64,000 nucleotides of DNA from Streptomyces roseirectus (GTDB taxonomy: Bacteria > Actinomycetota > Actinomycetes > Streptomycetales > Streptomycetaceae): positions 4,998,001-5,062,000 of the forward strand of contig NZ_CP060828.1 in NCBI RefSeq assembly GCF_014489635.1, written 5' to 3'. The notes under the pieces were generated by a model, which was given only the letters and a program-made list of their open reading frames with translations, did not search any database and was not told where the DNA came from. Of the stretch, positions 54,676 through 62,583 are shown piece after piece. The first letter of the stretch is position 1. The number at the start of each line of letters is the position of its first letter. Position numbers and translations under genes: made by a program.

Positions 54676-55796
54676 GAGGCGTTCTCCTTGTCTCCGTGCT
54701 GGCAGTAGCTGTGCAGCGGCGCATTTGCCTCCTGGTAGTGCTTGGCCAGGGGGCGGCAGACCCGGCAGGTGCCGGACAGGGCGCAGCCTTCGCACCCTCC
54801 GGTGCGAAGCATGAGGCGGTCGGCGATGGCGCCGAGCCGGGGGAGGCCGTCGACGCCTTCGGCCATGAGGTCGATCTGGTCGTCGCGGCCGACCTTGCAG
54901 ATCGAGACCTTGGCGTGCGGGTCGGCGTGGAAGAAGGTGTGTCCCGCGTTGCAGCCGGCGAACGGTTTGCGCTGCCGCAGGTGGGCGGCGGACTGGGCGA
55001 GCAGCGGCTCGCCGCCGCCGTAGATCGTGGGCGTCATGTTCGTGTACGCGTGGTTCTCGACGTTCCACTCGTCGGCGAGAGCGGCCATCTCGTCGGCCTC
55101 GGAGGCGTTGTCCTCGGTCACCACGACGTTGATCCGCAGCGGCAGCCCGGCCTCGCGCGCGGCGTCCATGCCGCGCCGGAACGCCTTCCACGCCCCGCGG
55201 CGCTGGGTGAGCGTGTCGAAGGATTCCTCGCTTGCCCCGTACATGCTCACGACCAGGCGGTACGGCGGGCAGTCCCGGAAGAGCTTGAGGAGGTCCGGCC
55301 GCCAGAGCAGCGAGCCGTTCGTGGAGATGGTGAGCATCATCCCGGCCTGCCAGGCGTACCGGTAGGCGCCCTGGAAGTGGGGGTCCATGGTGGGCTCGCC
55401 ACCGGTGATCTGGAGCCAGAGGACGCCAGCCTCGCGCATGATGTCGAGCAGCCGCACCTTGTCGTCCCAGCCGAGGCCGGAGAAGGGCCGCTCGCCGAGG
55501 TAGCAGTGCTTGCAGCCGAAGTTGCAGCCGAGGTTGATCTCCCAGGAGGCGCGACAGTAGCCGTACGGAGACGGTTCACGCACCAGCACCGTTCCCCGCG
55601 CGGGCTGGCCGATCAGGTCCAGGCCCCATATGCCGGCGGCTGTCTGCACTGCCCAGGCGGGCAACCTCCGGCCGTCGGCGACGGCTTGGCGAAGCTCCTC
55701 GTAGTCGTCGGCGGGAAGCCGTGCCCCGGCCCTCGCTCCGGGGCTGAGGAGCAGGTGTCCGTCGAGGAACGGGGAGGCGATCAGAGCGTGGGCCAT
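54672..55796 (-). CDS. Radical SAM enzyme with SPASM-like C-terminus
   Basis: 374 residues from the ATG at 55796, with ggaggg upstream. The radical SAM cluster motif CNFGCKHC (Cys91, 95, 98) precedes LQITGGEPTMDPHF, TISTNGSLL and LVVSMYGASEESFD, the standard strands of the SAM barrel. The C-terminal region holds Cys282, 300, 335, 338, 344, 347 and 365, a seven-Cys set expected to bind auxiliary Fe-S clusters. Enzymes of this type modify ribosomal peptides. A PqqD/RRE-like peptide-binding segment may occupy residues about 15-65 but is not certain. Confidence 0.88.
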   Translation of the reverse strand: MAHALIASPFLDGHLLLSPGARAGARLPADDYEELRQAVADGRRLPAWAVQTAAGIWGLDLIGQPARGTVLVREPSPYGYCRASWEINLGCNFGCKHCYLGERPFSGLGWDDKVRLLDIMREAGVLWLQITGGEPTMDPHFQGAYRYAWQAGMMLTISTNGSLLWRPDLLKLFRDCPPYRLVVSMYGASEESFDTLTQRRGAWKAFRRGMDAAREAGLPLRINVVVTEDNASEADEMAALADEWNVENHAYTNMTPTIYGGGEPLLAQSAAHLRQRKPFAGCNAGHTFFHADPHAKVSICKVGRDDQIDLMAEGVDGLPRLGAIADRLMLRTGGCEGCALSGTCRVCRPLAKHYQEANAPLHSYCQHGDKENAS

Positions 55797-56002
55797 CGGT
55801 GGCCCTCCTTCCAGATCACGGAGCGGGACAGTGCGCGGGGCTCTTGGCGGTCGGTGCGGCAGTAGATCTCGCCCAGTCCGTTGCAGGTGCCGCAGGCTTT
55901 GCCGGACGAGTTGGCGCCACTGCCACCGCAGTCCCCGCAGCTCTCGTTGCGAGGCGAGCGAGGATGCCGGGGCTTGTGCGGGCTCGTGGTCAGCTGGTGC
56001 AC
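55781..56002 (-). CDS. Small zinc-finger (DnaJ-type CxxCxGxG) protein
   Basis: 73 residues from a GTG with ggaggaggt upstream. CGDCGGSGANSSGKACGTCNGLG contains two CxxC pairs separated as in a half DnaJ zinc finger, with a further Cys in EIYCRTD. Its end overlaps the start of the radical SAM gene by 16 nt, so the two are co-translated. It could be a substrate chaperone for the precursor peptide. Confidence 0.7.
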   Translation of the reverse strand: MHQLTTSPHKPRHPRSPRNESCGDCGGSGANSSGKACGTCNGLGEIYCRTDRQEPRALSRSVIWKEGHRWPTL

Positions 56003-56193
56003 GAGACCTCCTCCAGGACGTCTTCCCAGGTGCGCTGCATGGTGTGGTCGGCGAACAGACAGCACTTGCCATCGGGCCCCGGGGCGGCCACCGAGCAGTC
56101 CGGAAGTACGACGAGTCGTGCCTTGCCCGCCTCATGCCAGCGGAGCTTCCCGGGCCAGGCCGAGGGACACTCGACGCCAGTGCGAGCACTGCA
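55990..56193 (-). pseudogene. Coding-biased ORF with no start codon upstream of the zinc-finger gene
   Basis: The frame reads about 67 codons between stops, with GC-biased third positions and a protein-like sequence (CPSAWPGKLRWHEAGKARLVVLPDCSVAAPGPDGKCCLFADHTMQRTWEDVLEEVSCTS), but there is no ATG or usable GTG near its beginning. An ATG in the adjacent frame at about 56190 suggests a frameshift. Its end overlaps the zinc-finger gene as expected of an operon member. Confidence 0.35.
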
Positions 56194-56237
56194 TCACGAC
56201 ACCATCCGGAAGGACGTGGCGGCGTTCTGTTCCTGCT

Positions 56238-56474
56238 GTGAGCACCGGGGCAGACGCGCGGCGGGAAGCGGCCCGGGTTGTCAGGGACTACCGGGTTTTC
56301 GCCCACACGTACCTCCGCGAGGGCCCCCACGCCCGGCCGGAGTCGCGGGAGACCCGCAACGTCATTCGTACGTCGTCCTGTCCGTTCGCCATGGAACAAG
56401 AGCATCGCGATCTGGGAGACCGGCCAGAAAGGCCAAGCGGATTACCCAACTTGGGTAACATCACCCTCGGTTGA
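56238..56474 (+). CDS. Possible small gene preceding the TPR regulator
   Basis: A 78-codon frame from GTG 56238 with strong coding-type third positions over its first two thirds (STGADARREAARVVRDYRVFAHTYLREGPHARPE). No ribosome-binding site or recognised family. It must overlap the region expected to hold the divergent promoters, which argues against it. Confidence 0.3.
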   Translation: MSTGADARREAARVVRDYRVFAHTYLREGPHARPESRETRNVIRTSSCPFAMEQEHRDLGDRPERPSGLPNLGNITLG

Positions 56475-56516
56475 CCAAGTGCAGCGATCCGTAGTCCTCA
56501 TGCCGGAGCGTGCCCG

Positions 56517-57863
56517 ATGCCCGAGCCATCTCGCTCGAAGGAACTCCCGGTCAGCCTGCTCACGGACCCAGTGATGATCGAGGCATGCCAGGCTAGAGAC
56601 TTCGGCCGCATCTTTCAGCTGGTCAAGGCACGAGCAGGCATCTATCCGTCGATGATCGCGCGCCGCTGCGACCTGACCCCGAGCCGCGTGGGCGAGGTGA
56701 TCGCCGGACGGCGGCAGTTGCTGCACATGGACGTGATCGAACGGATCTCGGACGGACTGCGAATTCCCGGACACATGCTCGGCCTTGCACGACGATCCTG
56801 GGAGACGCCGCCCAGCCTGACGGTCACACCCCGCCAACCGGCCGAGGTACCGGCCTCAGCCGTCGAACCGCTGGTCGCCGGACTACCGGGGGCGGACGTC
56901 GACAGCATCCTCGCCCTTGCTGCCGAGCGGGATCTCAGCGCCTCGACGCTGGACGCGTTGCACTCGTCGATCGCGGACTACTGGCGCCGGGACGACGAGC
57001 ACGGCGGCGAGACCTTACGGCCGGCGGTCGTCGGCCAGCTCCGCTACGTCGTCGACCTCCTCAAGGAGCAGCGTCCAGCTCCTTTACGGGACGGCCTGCA
57101 CAGCATCGCGGCCGAGCTGGCCCGGCTCACCGGATGGACCTACTTCGACGCCCGCCAGTACCACCAGGCACGCGCCTACTTCACCGAATCCCTCGGCCTG
57201 GCCAAGGCCATCGACGACCGCCAGTTCATGGCCAACGTCCTCGCCTGCATGAGCCTCCAAGCCACATACCAGGACAAGCCCGGCGACGCCCTCGCACTCG
57301 TCACGGCCGCCCAGGACCAGGCCCGAGCGGCCGCAGGGACGACACCGCGCGTGCTGGCCATGCTCGCGATGCGAGAAGCCTTCGCCCACGCCACCCTCGG
57401 CAACCACGGTGCGACCCACACCGCGATCTCGGAAGCCCACACCCAGTTCGGCCGGATCAGCACCGGCGATCCGGATCCGGCCTGGGTCGCCTACTTCGAC
57501 GAACCGAAGCTGATCGTGGACACCGGCATCGCACACGGCCGCCTGGGCGAAGCCGCCCTCGCCGAACCCCTCATCGCGGACGCCCTCCGCCGCGAACACG
57601 CATCGAACCACCGAGGCCGCGCCTTCCACGCCTTCTGGCTCGCCCGTACCCAGCTCCAGCGCGGCAAACTCGACGAGGCATGCCACACGGCCATGGACGC
57701 CCTGGCCCCGGCAGCGGCCGTCAGCTCGCAACGAGTCGCCGGCCACCTCCGGGAGTTCTACGAACAGCTAGAACCCTTCCGCCGCGAACCGGCCGTGGTG
57801 GCATTCGAGTCCCGGCTCCGGGAAGTGCTGCCCCGCCAGATCAGCGGATCGCCTCGTCCATGA
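56517..57863 (+). CDS. XRE-type regulator with TPR-like C-terminal domain
   Basis: A 448-residue protein. The N-terminal HTH (residues about 18-75) includes RIFQLVKARAGIYPSMIARRCDLTPSRVGEVIAGRRQLLHMDVIERISDGL. The rest (about 130-440) is helical repeats (YFDARQYHQARAYFTESLGLAKAIDDRQFMANVLACMSL and similar). This is a large actinobacterial regulator family. Divergent from the peptide operon, it is the obvious candidate to regulate it. Its 3' end overlaps the convergent Nudix gene by 23 nt. Confidence 0.85.
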   Translation: MPEPSRSKELPVSLLTDPVMIEACQARDFGRIFQLVKARAGIYPSMIARRCDLTPSRVGEVIAGRRQLLHMDVIERISDGLRIPGHMLGLARRSWETPPSLTVTPRQPAEVPASAVEPLVAGLPGADVDSILALAAERDLSASTLDALHSSIADYWRRDDEHGGETLRPAVVGQLRYVVDLLKEQRPAPLRDGLHSIAAELARLTGWTYFDARQYHQARAYFTESLGLAKAIDDRQFMANVLACMSLQATYQDKPGDALALVTAAQDQARAAAGTTPRVLAMLAMREAFAHATLGNHGATHTAISEAHTQFGRISTGDPDPAWVAYFDEPKLIVDTGIAHGRLGEAALAEPLIADALRREHASNHRGRAFHAFWLARTQLQRGKLDEACHTAMDALAPAAAVSSQRVAGHLREFYEQLEPFRREPAVVAFESRLREVLPRQISGSPRP

Positions 57864-58374
57864 GCACGTAGAGCAGCCCGACCAAGGAGCCACTGCTGAC
57901 GATCTCGCGACGGTCGATCATGCCCCGCACGTCGGCCAGCGGGATCCACTCGATCTGGTCCGACTCGTTCTTCTCGGTCGGCGGACCCTCGTACGTCGCT
58001 CCGTCGGCCCGGAAGACGTGGTGCTGGGAATCAGTGATGCCGTTCGCCGGCTCGGCGTAGATCAGCGGCTCGATCGGGCCAGGCCGCCAGCCGGTCTCCT
58101 CCAGCACCTCACGGGCAGCCGCGTCGGCCGGCGTCTCGCCCTCCTCGACCAGGCCCATGGGCAGCTCCCACGCCCAGGCGTCCGTGATGAAGCGGTGCCG
58201 CCACATCATCAGCACCTCGCGTCGCTCGTTTACCACGGCAGCCACGGCCAGGTGTCGGAGCTTGACGACGTGGTGCTCCCAGCGGTTCCCGTCCGGCGTC
58301 TCGACGTCGGTGAGCCACAGGTTCACCCAGCTGTTCTCGTAGATCGGACGTTCCCCGTGGATCTTCCACTGCAT
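57841..58374 (-). CDS. Nudix hydrolase (ADP-ribose pyrophosphatase-like)
   Basis: A 177-residue protein starting MQWKIHGERPIYENSWV. The Nudix box GLVEEGETPADAAAREVLEETGW matches the consensus fully. ADP-ribose/nucleotide-sugar-type features include HHVVKLRHLAVAAVVNERREVLMMWRHRF and a late SLVGLLYVL. TPR-regulator plus convergent Nudix is a recurring actinobacterial pair. Confidence 0.88.
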   Translation of the reverse strand: MQWKIHGERPIYENSWVNLWLTDVETPDGNRWEHHVVKLRHLAVAAVVNERREVLMMWRHRFITDAWAWELPMGLVEEGETPADAAAREVLEETGWRPGPIEPLIYAEPANGITDSQHHVFRADGATYEGPPTEKNESDQIEWIPLADVRGMIDRREIVSSGSLVGLLYVLMDEAIR

Positions 58375-58594
58375 CGCTGCGGCCTCTCTCGATCGGCTTC
58401 CAGCATCGCAGACATGGCCGAACCGCCAAGTCAATCCAGGTTGCTTGTTGGTCAGAGTGAGCAACGCTTCCGGCATCGAGGGGGCGAGGTCCCCCAACCA
58501 GGCTGTTGAAGCTGCACCAGTTCTGGCGTCTACAGGGCCATCGGGCGCCAGCCTGACTACTGTTAGCTACCTCGATGTGCTGGAAGGGTAGGCC

Positions 58595-60004
58595 GTGGAA
58601 CAGTTGGCAAGAGCTAAAGAGTCCAAGCGTCGACTGGTTGACGTGCAGGTCGAGCAACTTCTAGGTCGATTTGACCACAGGGTTGAGTTCCCGGCGGAAC
58701 AAGATTTTGTCATCCTTCATGGGCCGAACGGAATTGGCAAGACAAAACTTCTCGAGCTGATCAATGCGACATTCTCGGGAGATATGCAGAAGGTGGCTGA
58801 AATTCCATTCCGAGCCGCCTACTTCAAGTTTGATGATGAGAATCAGATCGTTATCGAGCGACCCGGACAGGAAGCCCTTCCTGGTCTTGGCGAGGATGAG
58901 TCTTCTGGAATTTCGTTCAATATGCTCCTGAAGCAGCCAGGGGGGCGGGTAATCCCTTGGAGTCCTCCAGAGGCTATTTCTCCCAAGGACTTCCCTAGCT
59001 CCTTTCTACGCGCAATGGAGCGCGAACTCCCATTGCGTCGCGTTGGGGCTTCCTCATGGCGCGACATGGCTGAACGTGACGTCCTGTCTACAGCGCAGGC
59101 GTATCTACGTTACCGCGACTATTTGCCAAGAATCGAAATTCCTGGAATGGATGAGATGCCGGATGAGATGAAAGAGGTTATTTCGTCCATCTCGGTGCAT
59201 CTCATTGAAACGCAAAGGTTGATCGATTCCGACGTGTATGATCCGGCGCGCCGAGTTCGGGAAGGAGAGAGGGTTCGCCGTCCAACCGTCCTGGAATTCT
59301 CTGCAGATTTCTCGCGACGGTTGGGTGAGGCTATGGAGGAGAACTCTGAGGTCTCTCAAAAACTGGACAGGGAATTCCCCCGGAAGATCCTGGTTTCAGA
59401 GACGTCACTGTCTCCCGAGATCACGGAGAAAGCCATTCGGGACAGGTACTCGCGGCAGAGTAAAACCAGGGAGAAGCTGACTCAAATTGCAGTCTTGGAC
59501 ACCTCTGGTGAACTTCCTCTGCCACCCCGCTCCCTGCAAGATTGGGAGATGCGAGTTCTGTGGACTTACCTGGACAACACCGAAATTAAGCTCGACACTT
59601 TCCGATCTCTTCTCGATCGTGTCGAATTGTTGCGTGAAATTGTGAACTCGCGCTTCCTTTATAAGGAGCTAAGGCTCGACCGATCTGGTTTCCGCATTAC
59701 GACATCCGGTGGCCGCGAGATTGGAGCGAACAGGCTTTCCTCGGGTGAGCAGCATGAGCTAGTTATGGCGTACGATCTTCTCTTTAATGTGGAGCCCAAC
59801 AGCCTCGTTCTTATCGATGAGCCTGAAATCTCCCTTCATGTCGCATGGCAGAAACAGTTCTTGAGTGACATCGTCCGGATCGCCGCCATTACCTCCTCGC
59901 GGTTTATGGTGGCAACCCACTCGCCTCAGATTATTCACAAGTACTGGTCGCAAACTGTTGGCCTGGAGCCAGGGTATGGCGAATTTGGGCGGGAGCGACT
60001 GTGA
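58595..60004 (+). CDS. AAA (ABC/OLD-like) ATPase, candidate PARIS AriA
   Basis: A 469-residue protein. Walker A GPNGIGKT (residues 43-50), ABC signature LSSGEQ (381-386), Walker B LVLIDEPE (404-411) and H-switch ATHSPQ near 440 define a RecF/OLD-type ATPase with a long helical middle. The next gene is a DUF4435 protein with a GTGA overlap. AAA_15-type ATPase plus DUF4435 is the layout of the PARIS anti-phage system (AriA/AriB). Codon third positions are far less GC-rich than the surroundings, showing recent acquisition. Confidence 0.82.
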   Translation: MEQLARAKESKRRLVDVQVEQLLGRFDHRVEFPAEQDFVILHGPNGIGKTKLLELINATFSGDMQKVAEIPFRAAYFKFDDENQIVIERPGQEALPGLGEDESSGISFNMLLKQPGGRVIPWSPPEAISPKDFPSSFLRAMERELPLRRVGASSWRDMAERDVLSTAQAYLRYRDYLPRIEIPGMDEMPDEMKEVISSISVHLIETQRLIDSDVYDPARRVREGERVRRPTVLEFSADFSRRLGEAMEENSEVSQKLDREFPRKILVSETSLSPEITEKAIRDRYSRQSKTREKLTQIAVLDTSGELPLPPRSLQDWEMRVLWTYLDNTEIKLDTFRSLLDRVELLREIVNSRFLYKELRLDRSGFRITTSGGREIGANRLSSGEQHELVMAYDLLFNVEPNSLVLIDEPEISLHVAWQKQFLSDIVRIAAITSSRFMVATHSPQIIHKYWSQTVGLEPGYGEFGRERL

Positions 60005-60864
60005 AGGAGTACTTGACAGGGGAGGATCTGTTCTCCTATCTGATCATCCTCGGCGTTCCTGGGAAGTCGAAGAGATTCCTTCTCTGCGAAGGGGATTCGG
60101 ATTGCGCTGTCCTGGATCCGCATCTGGACGACGGCGTCATTGAAACGATCCCTGGCTACGGCAAGGATTCGGTGATTGAGGCGATTCAGATCGCCTATGA
60201 TAGTGGATTCACTAATGTTGCTGCATTGATCGATCGCGATTGGGGGAAATCGCGTCGCAAGCCTTGCGATCTAGCCGTCCCTACAGACAAATATGATATT
60301 GATGCAACGGTCTTTTACGCGGGCGACGTCTGTCGGCGCGTCGTTTCGGCATTCTGTGATAGAGATCGGGTTCGGGAATTTCTTGCAACCCATGGGTGGA
60401 GTTCCCCCATGGAAGCGGTGTCCGCTCTAGCGTTTCCTCTGGGTGTGCTTCGTAAGCTCTCGTACGACGAAGGCTGGGGAATTAAGGTGGCTGGCACGCC
60501 ATTCGATAAGGTTGCGCAACCTGACTGCAATGGAGTCGATCTCTCCGCTCTGGTCGTTTCAGCTATTGAGAGAGCTGGCAAGCCGCGAATTTCCGAGCGG
60601 GATGTGCCTGATGTTATCGGCAGTGTCAGTCGTTTCATGGCGCAGGTCGAGGATATATCCGACTACTGCTGCGGACATGACCTCAACTCTGCTCTTGCAT
60701 TCCTGATGCGAAAGAAATGGTCTGGAAAGGCTAGTAAAGACCTTATCGAGAGAAGCATGCGGGGCGCTTTCTCGTGTCGGGAAATGCTTGGTTCTAGATT
60801 CTTCAAAGGCATTCATGGGGCGTTCGGGGTTCCGGAGGGAGATCTCTTTACCTGTGCGTCCTGA
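60001..60864 (+). CDS. DUF4435 (TOPRIM-like) protein, candidate PARIS AriB
   Basis: A 287-residue protein from a GTG overlapping the ATPase stop. TOPRIM-like metal motif: Glu30 in FLLCEGDSD, and Asp78/Asp80 in AALIDRDWG. The following KYDIDATVF fits the DUF4435 pattern of acidic residues after the first strand-helix unit. In PARIS the AriB subunit is released from AriA when a phage anti-restriction protein is sensed and then acts as a toxic nuclease. Atypical codon usage matches the partner gene. Confidence 0.8.
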   Translation: MKEYLTGEDLFSYLIILGVPGKSKRFLLCEGDSDCAVLDPHLDDGVIETIPGYGKDSVIEAIQIAYDSGFTNVAALIDRDWGKSRRKPCDLAVPTDKYDIDATVFYAGDVCRRVVSAFCDRDRVREFLATHGWSSPMEAVSALAFPLGVLRKLSYDEGWGIKVAGTPFDKVAQPDCNGVDLSALVVSAIERAGKPRISERDVPDVIGSVSRFMAQVEDISDYCCGHDLNSALAFLMRKKWSGKASKDLIERSMRGAFSCREMLGSRFFKGIHGAFGVPEGDLFTCAS

Positions 60865-60896
60865 TTTCGTGGATCGTATGCATTGAGGAGGGGGAA

Positions 60897-61844
60897 GTGT
60901 CTCAGTCAGGTTCCCATCGCAGCAAGGCCATCAACCCGAGTGCATACAACGCACTGGCTGACGCTTTGACGGTCATCTTTTGGAACAAGCCGCCCTTCGA
61001 GCGGTATGTGCGCGGCATGCTCATAAATCACAGTGAGCTGCTGGCTCGATTGGACTTCGGTGCGACCAAGCGTGAGACCTCCGGCCTCTTGGTTGATCTG
61101 CTGCGCGCCAATGAAGCCCGGTACCGCGACCTGGCCGTCCACATCATGTTGGACATCGCCGAGATGAAGCGGTTTCCCAACCTGGAGCAGCAGGTAGACC
61201 GGGACGAGATGGTGCCGAGAGCCGAAGCCGCCGTGTCTGTTCTGCGCGAGTGGACGGAGAGGCAGCGAGAGGCGATCCGGGAGCGAGAGGAGCATGAGGC
61301 TGCCATCGCGGAGGACGTCAAGAAGTCGCAGCAGGCGAGGCTGTTCAACGAGGACCATGAAGCTCTTAAGCACCGCTTCTTTGCGATGCACGGAGCCTCC
61401 GATCCGCACAGGAGAGGGACAGAATTTGAGGGCTTCATAAACGATCTGTTCGGGCTGTACGATTTTGAGCCGCGGGCGTCGTACACCCTGGCCTACGAGC
61501 AGATCGACGGCGCGTTCCTCTTCGACACCGACCACTACGTGCTTGAGGCAAAGTGGTGGAAAGAGGCCATTGGGCGCAGAGAGTTGGACGTATTCAAGGC
61601 CAACATTGAGCGCAAGGGCAAGAACACGCTTGGTATGTACGTCAGCATGAGCGGATTCACTGCGGACGCGCTGGCTGTGTACAGCTTCGGCACCCCGTTC
61701 ATCACGATGGACGGGAGCGACTTCATGGCAGTGCTAGAGCAGCGCATCCGTCTGGATGACCTGATTCGCCGGAAGAAGCGGCATGCGAGTGAGACGGGGC
61801 ACTGCTTCCTTCCCGTCTCAAAGGTCTTCTCGGATGGTGACTAG
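60897..61844 (+). CDS. Mrr-like PD-(D/E)xK restriction endonuclease
   Basis: A 315-residue protein from a GTG with gaggaggggg upstream. N-terminal helical region and coiled coil (about 100-160: ERQREAIREREEHEAAIAEDVKKSQQ). Nuclease domain about 170-300: RGTEFEGFINDLF (Glu176/178), EQIDGAFLF (Asp204) and YVLEAKWWK (Glu217, Lys219), the D...ExK catalytic set. Probably cuts modified or foreign DNA. Closer to normal host codon usage than the two genes before it. Confidence 0.82.
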   Translation: MSQSGSHRSKAINPSAYNALADALTVIFWNKPPFERYVRGMLINHSELLARLDFGATKRETSGLLVDLLRANEARYRDLAVHIMLDIAEMKRFPNLEQQVDRDEMVPRAEAAVSVLREWTERQREAIREREEHEAAIAEDVKKSQQARLFNEDHEALKHRFFAMHGASDPHRRGTEFEGFINDLFGLYDFEPRASYTLAYEQIDGAFLFDTDHYVLEAKWWKEAIGRRELDVFKANIERKGKNTLGMYVSMSGFTADALAVYSFGTPFITMDGSDFMAVLEQRIRLDDLIRRKKRHASETGHCFLPVSKVFSDGD

Positions 61845-62014
61845 GGTCGGCGCTGGCGATCTCGGCGGTTACGCCACCATCGGCGGATGCGGGCGGCCGG
61901 CCTTCGCCACGCATCGAAGAGTTCGTCTACCTCGCGGCCGAGCTTTGTGCCGAAGCCGAGGGTCAAGCTGAGCAGGCCAAACACCGCCAGGGTTCCGAGA
62001 GTGAGCTCGTTCAA
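61841..62014 (-). CDS. Small single-pass membrane protein with TTG start
   Basis: 57 residues: after a TTG at 62014 (aagga seven bases upstream) comes NELTLGTLAVFGLLSLTLGFGTKLGREVDELFDAWRRPAARIRRWWRNRRDRQRRP. One hydrophobic helix (about 6-24) is followed by a very basic cytosolic tail. Third positions are coding-like. Its stop shares CTAG with the convergent endonuclease stop. Unknown function; size and charge recall small phage or toxin-like membrane proteins. Confidence 0.55.
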   Translation of the reverse strand: MNELTLGTLAVFGLLSLTLGFGTKLGREVDELFDAWRRPAARIRRWWRNRRDRQRRP

Positions 62015-62498
62015 CGTCTCGTCCTTCTAACAAAGGCCGGACGGAACGGGCGTGCTCAGTCCGGCCACCAACAGGTGACGAACTGAGATCACGCCGGCGC
62101 AGCGACTCAGGGTGGTGCGCCCGGATGCAGGCCGGGGTCTTCCCTCTATACGTGGATCACAGGCCCATGGGTGCTCTCCCACAGAAGAGGCGCGGCAAAA
62201 TCCTGGGCCGTCACCGGACAACCCAGAACGGGCCCAACTGGGGCCCCACCTCCAGCACCCTTGCGGGTGCCCACTGCCACCGGGCTGCCGCCCGGCAGCC
62301 AGTACTCTAGCGCCAACTCGCGCTTCGGAAAGGCGAGTCATGTGTTTGGGTGGTGTGTCAGGGTGCTTCGTCTTTGCGGCGTGACGGCAGCGGTGACGGC
62401 AGCGGTGACGGCAACGTCAGCACACGGCCGCGGGTGATCACTACCGTGAGCAGCCAAGACCGGAGGCTCCCGGGGCCCCTCCTCGTGAGGTGCCCGAT
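62015..62498. other. Right end of the island, no gene recognised
   Basis: Contains hairpin GGCCGGAC / GTCCGGCC (62035-62042, 62059-62066), ACTCGC / GCGAGT around 62318-62340, and a gtgacggcagcg 12-bp triplication near 62390-62420. An integrase would be expected beside an att site; none is readable in any frame here. Confidence 0.5.
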
Positions 62499-62543
62499 CT
62501 ACGGATCAGAAGGTTGCAGGTTCGAATCCTGCCGAGTGCACAG
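62499..62543 (+). other. attR: right 45-bp copy of tRNA-Arg 3' end
   Basis: Identical to 53093-53137. Only the 3' half of the tRNA is present, so it is not a functional gene. Marks the right boundary of the island. Confidence 0.9.
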
Positions 62544-62547
62544 TGGG

Positions 62548-62583
62548 CCGGAGGCCCGGCGGAGAGATCCGCCGGGCCTCCGG
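62548..62583 (+). terminator. Terminator following attR
   Basis: Perfect 16-bp stem CCGGAGGCCCGGCGGA with its complement, loop GAGA, then tgttttg. Likely the original chromosomal terminator of tRNA-Arg, displaced by the insertion. Confidence 0.75.

Noticed and set aside
58595..60864. Gabija system
   Set aside because: Gabija pairs an OLD-type ATPase-TOPRIM fusion with a UvrD-like helicase; here the TOPRIM-like domain is a separate DUF4435 protein and no helicase is present.
62499..62543. Second tRNA-Arg gene
   Set aside because: Only the 3' half is present; acceptor 5' strand and D-arm are missing, so it is an att duplication.
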